Shown here piece by piece: positions 61,374 to 64,000 of a stretch of DNA of 64,000 nt. A model generated the notes under the pieces. That model was not told the DNA's origin, searched no databases, and saw only the letters and a list, made by a program, of their open reading frames with translations. Source of the DNA: Candidatus Falkowbacteria bacterium (GTDB taxonomy: Bacteria; Patescibacteriota; Patescibacteriia; Patescibacteriales; Patescibacteriaceae); the NCBI GenBank assembly GCA_016699775.1, contig CP065010.1:620001-684000 (forward strand), given 5' to 3'. A program made the position numbers and the translations under genes. Positions within the stretch are counted from its first letter, which is position 1. Each line of letters begins with the position of its first letter.

Positions 61374-61382
61374 TGATATAAT
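61374..61382 (+). promoter_or_regulatory. Extended -10 upstream of the DsbA-like gene
   Basis: TGATATAAT, with TATAAT at 61377-61382, 28 nt before ATG 61411. No clear -35; the TG extension probably compensates. Confidence 0.5.
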
Positions 61383-61410
61383 TATAAGGTAGTCCATACA
61401 TCCTCGCAAT

Positions 61411-62145
61411 ATGCCCAAAGATATAATAACTCATCACTCTGGCCATCGCCTTCGCAATATTATCCTTTCTCTGGTTATCATTCCTATTTCATTATTTGTG
61501 ACTCTGCTTATTGTTGGTTTTGTTGCAGATATTCTGATTCGTAGTCAAAAAATTCAGAATAATGATTATAGTTTCACCGTCCCCTCAACAAACCAAACAG
61601 CAAATACTCAAACCTACGATGAAAAAACAAGAAAACTAATTGAAGGTGAAAATAACCCAAGTTTTGGCGCCACAAATCCAAAAGTAACCATTGTTGAATT
61701 TTCAGATTTTGCCTGTCCCTTTTGTAAAGCATCTTTTCCAGCTATTAGAGAAATTGGTTTAAAAAACCAAGAAAACGTAAAAATTATTTTCCGTGATTGG
61801 CCTGGGCATGAATTTTCACTATCCCTAGCCTTAGCAGCTTACTGTGCTGGGGAACAAGGAAAATTTTGGGAAATGCATGATAAATTATTTCAAAATCAAT
61901 CAGAAACTTTTGGGGCAGATAAAAATCAGTTAGCCACTTTAGCTCAACAATTAGGAATTTATAATCAAGATTTTCAAACTTGCTTTGACTCTCAAAAATA
62001 TTTACCCCAAATAAAGAAGAATTTTATTGACTCAGAAATTCTTGGCGTATCCGGAACACCAACTTGGTTTATCAATGGGTCAAAAATTGAAGGAGCATTG
62101 TCAGTAACTGATTTAGAAAAAATAATTAGCCCCTATCTTAAATAG
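61411..62145 (+). CDS. DsbA-like thiol-disulfide oxidoreductase
   Basis: A 244-residue membrane-anchored protein. An N-terminal helix (IILSLVIIPISLFVTLLIVG) precedes a Thioredoxin_4/DsbA-like domain with redox motif CPFC in FSDFACPFCKASFPAIREI, and VSGTPTWFINGSKIEG carrying the cis-Pro. It should introduce or shuffle disulfides outside the membrane. It directly precedes two Cys-rich VirB2-like genes, 4 nt upstream of the first, implying that these are its substrates. Confidence 0.9.
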   Translation: MPKDIITHHSGHRLRNIILSLVIIPISLFVTLLIVGFVADILIRSQKIQNNDYSFTVPSTNQTANTQTYDEKTRKLIEGENNPSFGATNPKVTIVEFSDFACPFCKASFPAIREIGLKNQENVKIIFRDWPGHEFSLSLALAAYCAGEQGKFWEMHDKLFQNQSETFGADKNQLATLAQQLGIYNQDFQTCFDSQKYLPQIKKNFIDSEILGVSGTPTWFINGSKIEGALSVTDLEKIISPYLK

Positions 62146-62149
62146 AAAT

Positions 62150-63265
62150 ATGTCCAAGCGTCACATTTTTTTTATTACAATTTTTTTCAGCTTACTATTA
62201 TCAAGCACAACTAATAGCTATGCTCAAAATGATAAAAAAGTTGGTTGCTGTGAAAAAACTGAAATTGCCGCCCCAAATAGAATCACAACCATGGATTCAG
62301 ACAAAGCTGCTTGTGACTTAACTGGACAACAAGGGCCATGGACCGTGAGATTTATGCCGGATTACTTTGCCAATGCCAATAAATGTGACAAAAAAATTGC
62401 TACCAAGGCAGAAAAGCTCGACAAACCAATTCCCTTTGTACCAAGAGTAAGTATCCCAGATACCAAATACACTGCCGGGCAAGAGGTTGGAATTGATGAA
62501 AGCACATCTGCCCTAGCAAACTATATTGTTGCAATCTTTAAATATTCAACTGGTGTTATTGGAATTATTGCCGCCATTGTCTTAATGCTTGCGGGAATTA
62601 TGTGGGTCACTGCCGCCGGCAATCAAGAACAAATTGGTTCAGCAAAGAAAATGATTGGCGGTGGTTTAATGGGTCTAATACTAACCCTTGGGTCTTTTGT
62701 TATTTTATCAATGGTGAATACAAATTTAGTAAATCTGAAAATAACACCGGTTACTAAAATACAGAATATTAGCTTGGATGAATTAGAAGAAGTTTGTGCT
62801 TTAAAAACTGCACAGGATGATACGACTACATCCCAAAATATTACCCGAAAAGCCTGTGAAGAGTTAGCTGCCAATGAAGTTGAAGTTAATAATCCTAATA
62901 AATATAAAAAAGTTGAGTGCAAACCATATTCTAATGGTGGATGGATTGCTGAAAATAATACCTGTGTCAAGACTACTGGTTGCTGCCTTCTTGATATAGG
63001 TACACAAATTGGACTTTTTGAATGGCCATGGGGCGATGACCAAATTTGTATCCAAGAATTAACTGAAAAGTCATGTGATGGAAATGCTACTAGTGCTCTA
63101 TCTAACTTTATTCCAGGATATAACCTATTTACAGATGATATTGATGCTGATCATTATCGTGGTCAAAAATGTGAAGCTGTTTCTGATTGTACAGGGAACC
63201 TTATTTGTAGCTCCGCGGCAGAATGTTTTGAGAAGCTAAAACTAAAAAATCAATCAGAGAATTAA
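62150..63265 (+). CDS. Cys-rich VirB2/TrbC-like membrane protein (371 aa)
   Basis: After a signal peptide, an N-terminal Cys-rich domain holds GCCEKTEIAAPNRI. Two membrane helices follow at about residues 122-148 and 164-186 (GVIGIIAAIVLMLAGIMWVT then MIGGGLMGLILTLGSFVIL) around the loop AAGNQEQIGSAKK, the VirB2-like signature also seen at 13574. The C-terminal 160 residues carry about a dozen cysteines (CVKTTGCCLLDIG, CEAVSDCTGNLICSSAAEC). It probably forms a disulfide-stabilised pilus or surface structure. Confidence 0.85.
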   Translation: MSKRHIFFITIFFSLLLSSTTNSYAQNDKKVGCCEKTEIAAPNRITTMDSDKAACDLTGQQGPWTVRFMPDYFANANKCDKKIATKAEKLDKPIPFVPRVSIPDTKYTAGQEVGIDESTSALANYIVAIFKYSTGVIGIIAAIVLMLAGIMWVTAAGNQEQIGSAKKMIGGGLMGLILTLGSFVILSMVNTNLVNLKITPVTKIQNISLDELEEVCALKTAQDDTTTSQNITRKACEELAANEVEVNNPNKYKKVECKPYSNGGWIAENNTCVKTTGCCLLDIGTQIGLFEWPWGDDQICIQELTEKSCDGNATSALSNFIPGYNLFTDDIDADHYRGQKCEAVSDCTGNLICSSAAECFEKLKLKNQSEN

Positions 63266-63273
63266 CCCCCCGT

Positions 63274-64000
63274 ATGAAAATTTCTAAAAAATTATTTTTT
63301 TTCATAATACTATTTTTTTTATTTATATTTCAAGGAAAACAACATCAAGCACAAGCTGCTTCAGGTTGTTGTAAAGTAATGAAGGAGACTGGAGCTTTTG
63401 AAATATCCGCAAGTGAGGTCGTATATCTAACGATGGAGAGCGAGGATTGCGAAAAACAAAAAGGACCAAATTCAGAAGTTACATTTGAAGAAGGTAAACA
63501 AGCAAGTGAAGATAAAAATAGCTGTGAAGATGCGTCAGGAACAACAGGAGAAGCTAAACCATCAAAACCAATTCCCCCAAAGCTTCAAGTTTCAATACCT
63601 GGTTTTGGAAAATTTTCTGATGTTACTTGTGATGACCCTGAAGCTCCTTGTGCATTCCCTTGGATCGGCGAATACATTGGGGCTATCTATGACTATGGGA
63701 TCGGTATTGTTGGTATTTTATCCGTTATTGTTATGATGATTGGCGGGGTGATTCGCTTAACCGCTGGTGGAAACCATTCACAAATTAGTCAAGGTAATAC
63801 CTATATAAAAAGCAGTATTCTTGGTGTTGTTTTTACACTCTGCTCATATATGATCTTGTTTATTGTAAACCCTAATCTAACGATTTTGAAGCCGATTAAT
63901 GTCTCGTACATAACCAATATACCACTTGAAGAAATCGAAGACGCAGACCATAATCATGGATTAGCTGCTGAACCTTTGAATATTGTTGATGATGTTTTAA
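63274..64000 (+). CDS. Cys-rich VirB2/TrbC-like membrane protein, incomplete at window end
   Basis: A frame open from ATG 63274 to the right edge (242 codons). It has a signal peptide (KLFFFIILFFLFIFQGKQHQ), then GCCKVMKETGAFEISASEVV, a Cys pair (CDDPEAPCAFPW) and two membrane helices (IGIVGILSVIVMMIGGVIRL and GVVFTLCSYMILFIV) around the loop TAGGNHSQISQGN. It is a homologue of the preceding gene. It begins 8 nt after that gene and belongs to the same operon. Confidence 0.85.
   Translation, partial: MKISKKLFFFIILFFLFIFQGKQHQAQAASGCCKVMKETGAFEISASEVVYLTMESEDCEKQKGPNSEVTFEEGKQASEDKNSCEDASGTTGEAKPSKPIPPKLQVSIPGFGKFSDVTCDDPEAPCAFPWIGEYIGAIYDYGIGIVGILSVIVMMIGGVIRLTAGGNHSQISQGNTYIKSSILGVVFTLCSYMILFIVNPNLTILKPINVSYITNIPLEEIEDADHNHGLAAEPLNIVDDVL

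Noticed and set aside
1..64000. CRISPR array
   Set aside because: No regularly spaced repeats with unique spacers are present. The repeated palindromes have irregular spacing and no cas genes lie nearby.
1..64000. Prophage
   Set aside because: No terminase, portal, capsid or integrase genes seen. The arabinofuranosidase-like domain at 7493-10705 is within a cell-wall type protein.

Overview
The window looks like a chromosome segment of a Candidate Phyla Radiation (Patescibacteria) bacterium, probably Parcubacteria-like. This rests on recognisable gene content, not on any search: AT-rich DNA; a PrgI / split VirB4 / VirB6-like / VirB2-like / TraG-TraD-like envelope machine; VirB2-like proteins fused to Cys-rich domains; a huge Cys-rich exported protein; a MutY-like glycosylase without its FeS cluster; LeuRS with a Nudix insertion; and many short intergenic REP-like palindromes whose core reads GTCATCCCCG. 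The code is standard: TAA, TAG and TGA all end clear genes.

Layout. 0-7.4 kb: edge of an XRE regulator gene with a palindromic operator, tRNA-Gln, dnaX, a conserved unknown, a TraG/TraD-like ATPase interrupted by two in-frame amber codons, and cysS. 7.5-10.7 kb: a large exported mosaic protein (peptidoglycan-binding, Ig-like, arabinofuranosidase-like and Kelch regions). 10.9-16.1 kb: tRNA-Thr, tRNA-Lys, small membrane or unknown genes and a VirB2-like pilin. 16.5-21.3 kb: recG, tRNA-Arg, a methyltransferase and a DUF2207 protein. 21.3-30.5 kb: an accessory, partly decaying region with two Nudix genes, an ART-like protein, a DUF2268-type protease broken by an amber codon, AlkC/AlkD-like repair, a frameshifted XRE gene, a SRPBCC gene with a UGA at a Trp position, a tRNA-Ser relic, GNAT plus panD, a repeat solenoid, an MNT-type nucleotidyltransferase and a MazF-like toxin between two tRNA-Ser genes. 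30.6-32.8 kb: membrane protein, MutY-like glycosylase, ComF. 32.9-42.7 kb: the T4SS-like operon, with a VirB8-like candidate, VirB4 in two genes, PrgI, two related unknowns, a VirB6-like protein and a membrane protein. 42.9-47.3 kb: lysS, an unknown protein behind a G9 tract, and a T9SS-type exported protein that looks foreign. 47.4-55.9 kb: a 2615-residue Cys-rich exported protein and a thrombospondin-3 repeat protein in one operon. 56-61.3 kb: ksgA, leuS, a REP cluster with a broken GIY-YIG gene, and an exonuclease III. 61.4-64 kb: a DsbA-like oxidoreductase followed by two Cys-rich VirB2-like membrane proteins, the last cut by the edge.

How it fits together: the T4SS-like ATPases, PrgI, VirB6-like channel and VirB2-like proteins could form one envelope machine for DNA or protein transfer. 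The DsbA-like protein is placed to oxidise the many cysteines of the pilin-like and giant proteins. The most unusual points are nonsense codons inside otherwise intact conserved reading frames, the T9SS-tagged protein in a lineage not known for T9SS, the Nudix insertion in LeuRS, the panD-GNAT overlap and the giant protein with nine C-x6-C motifs.
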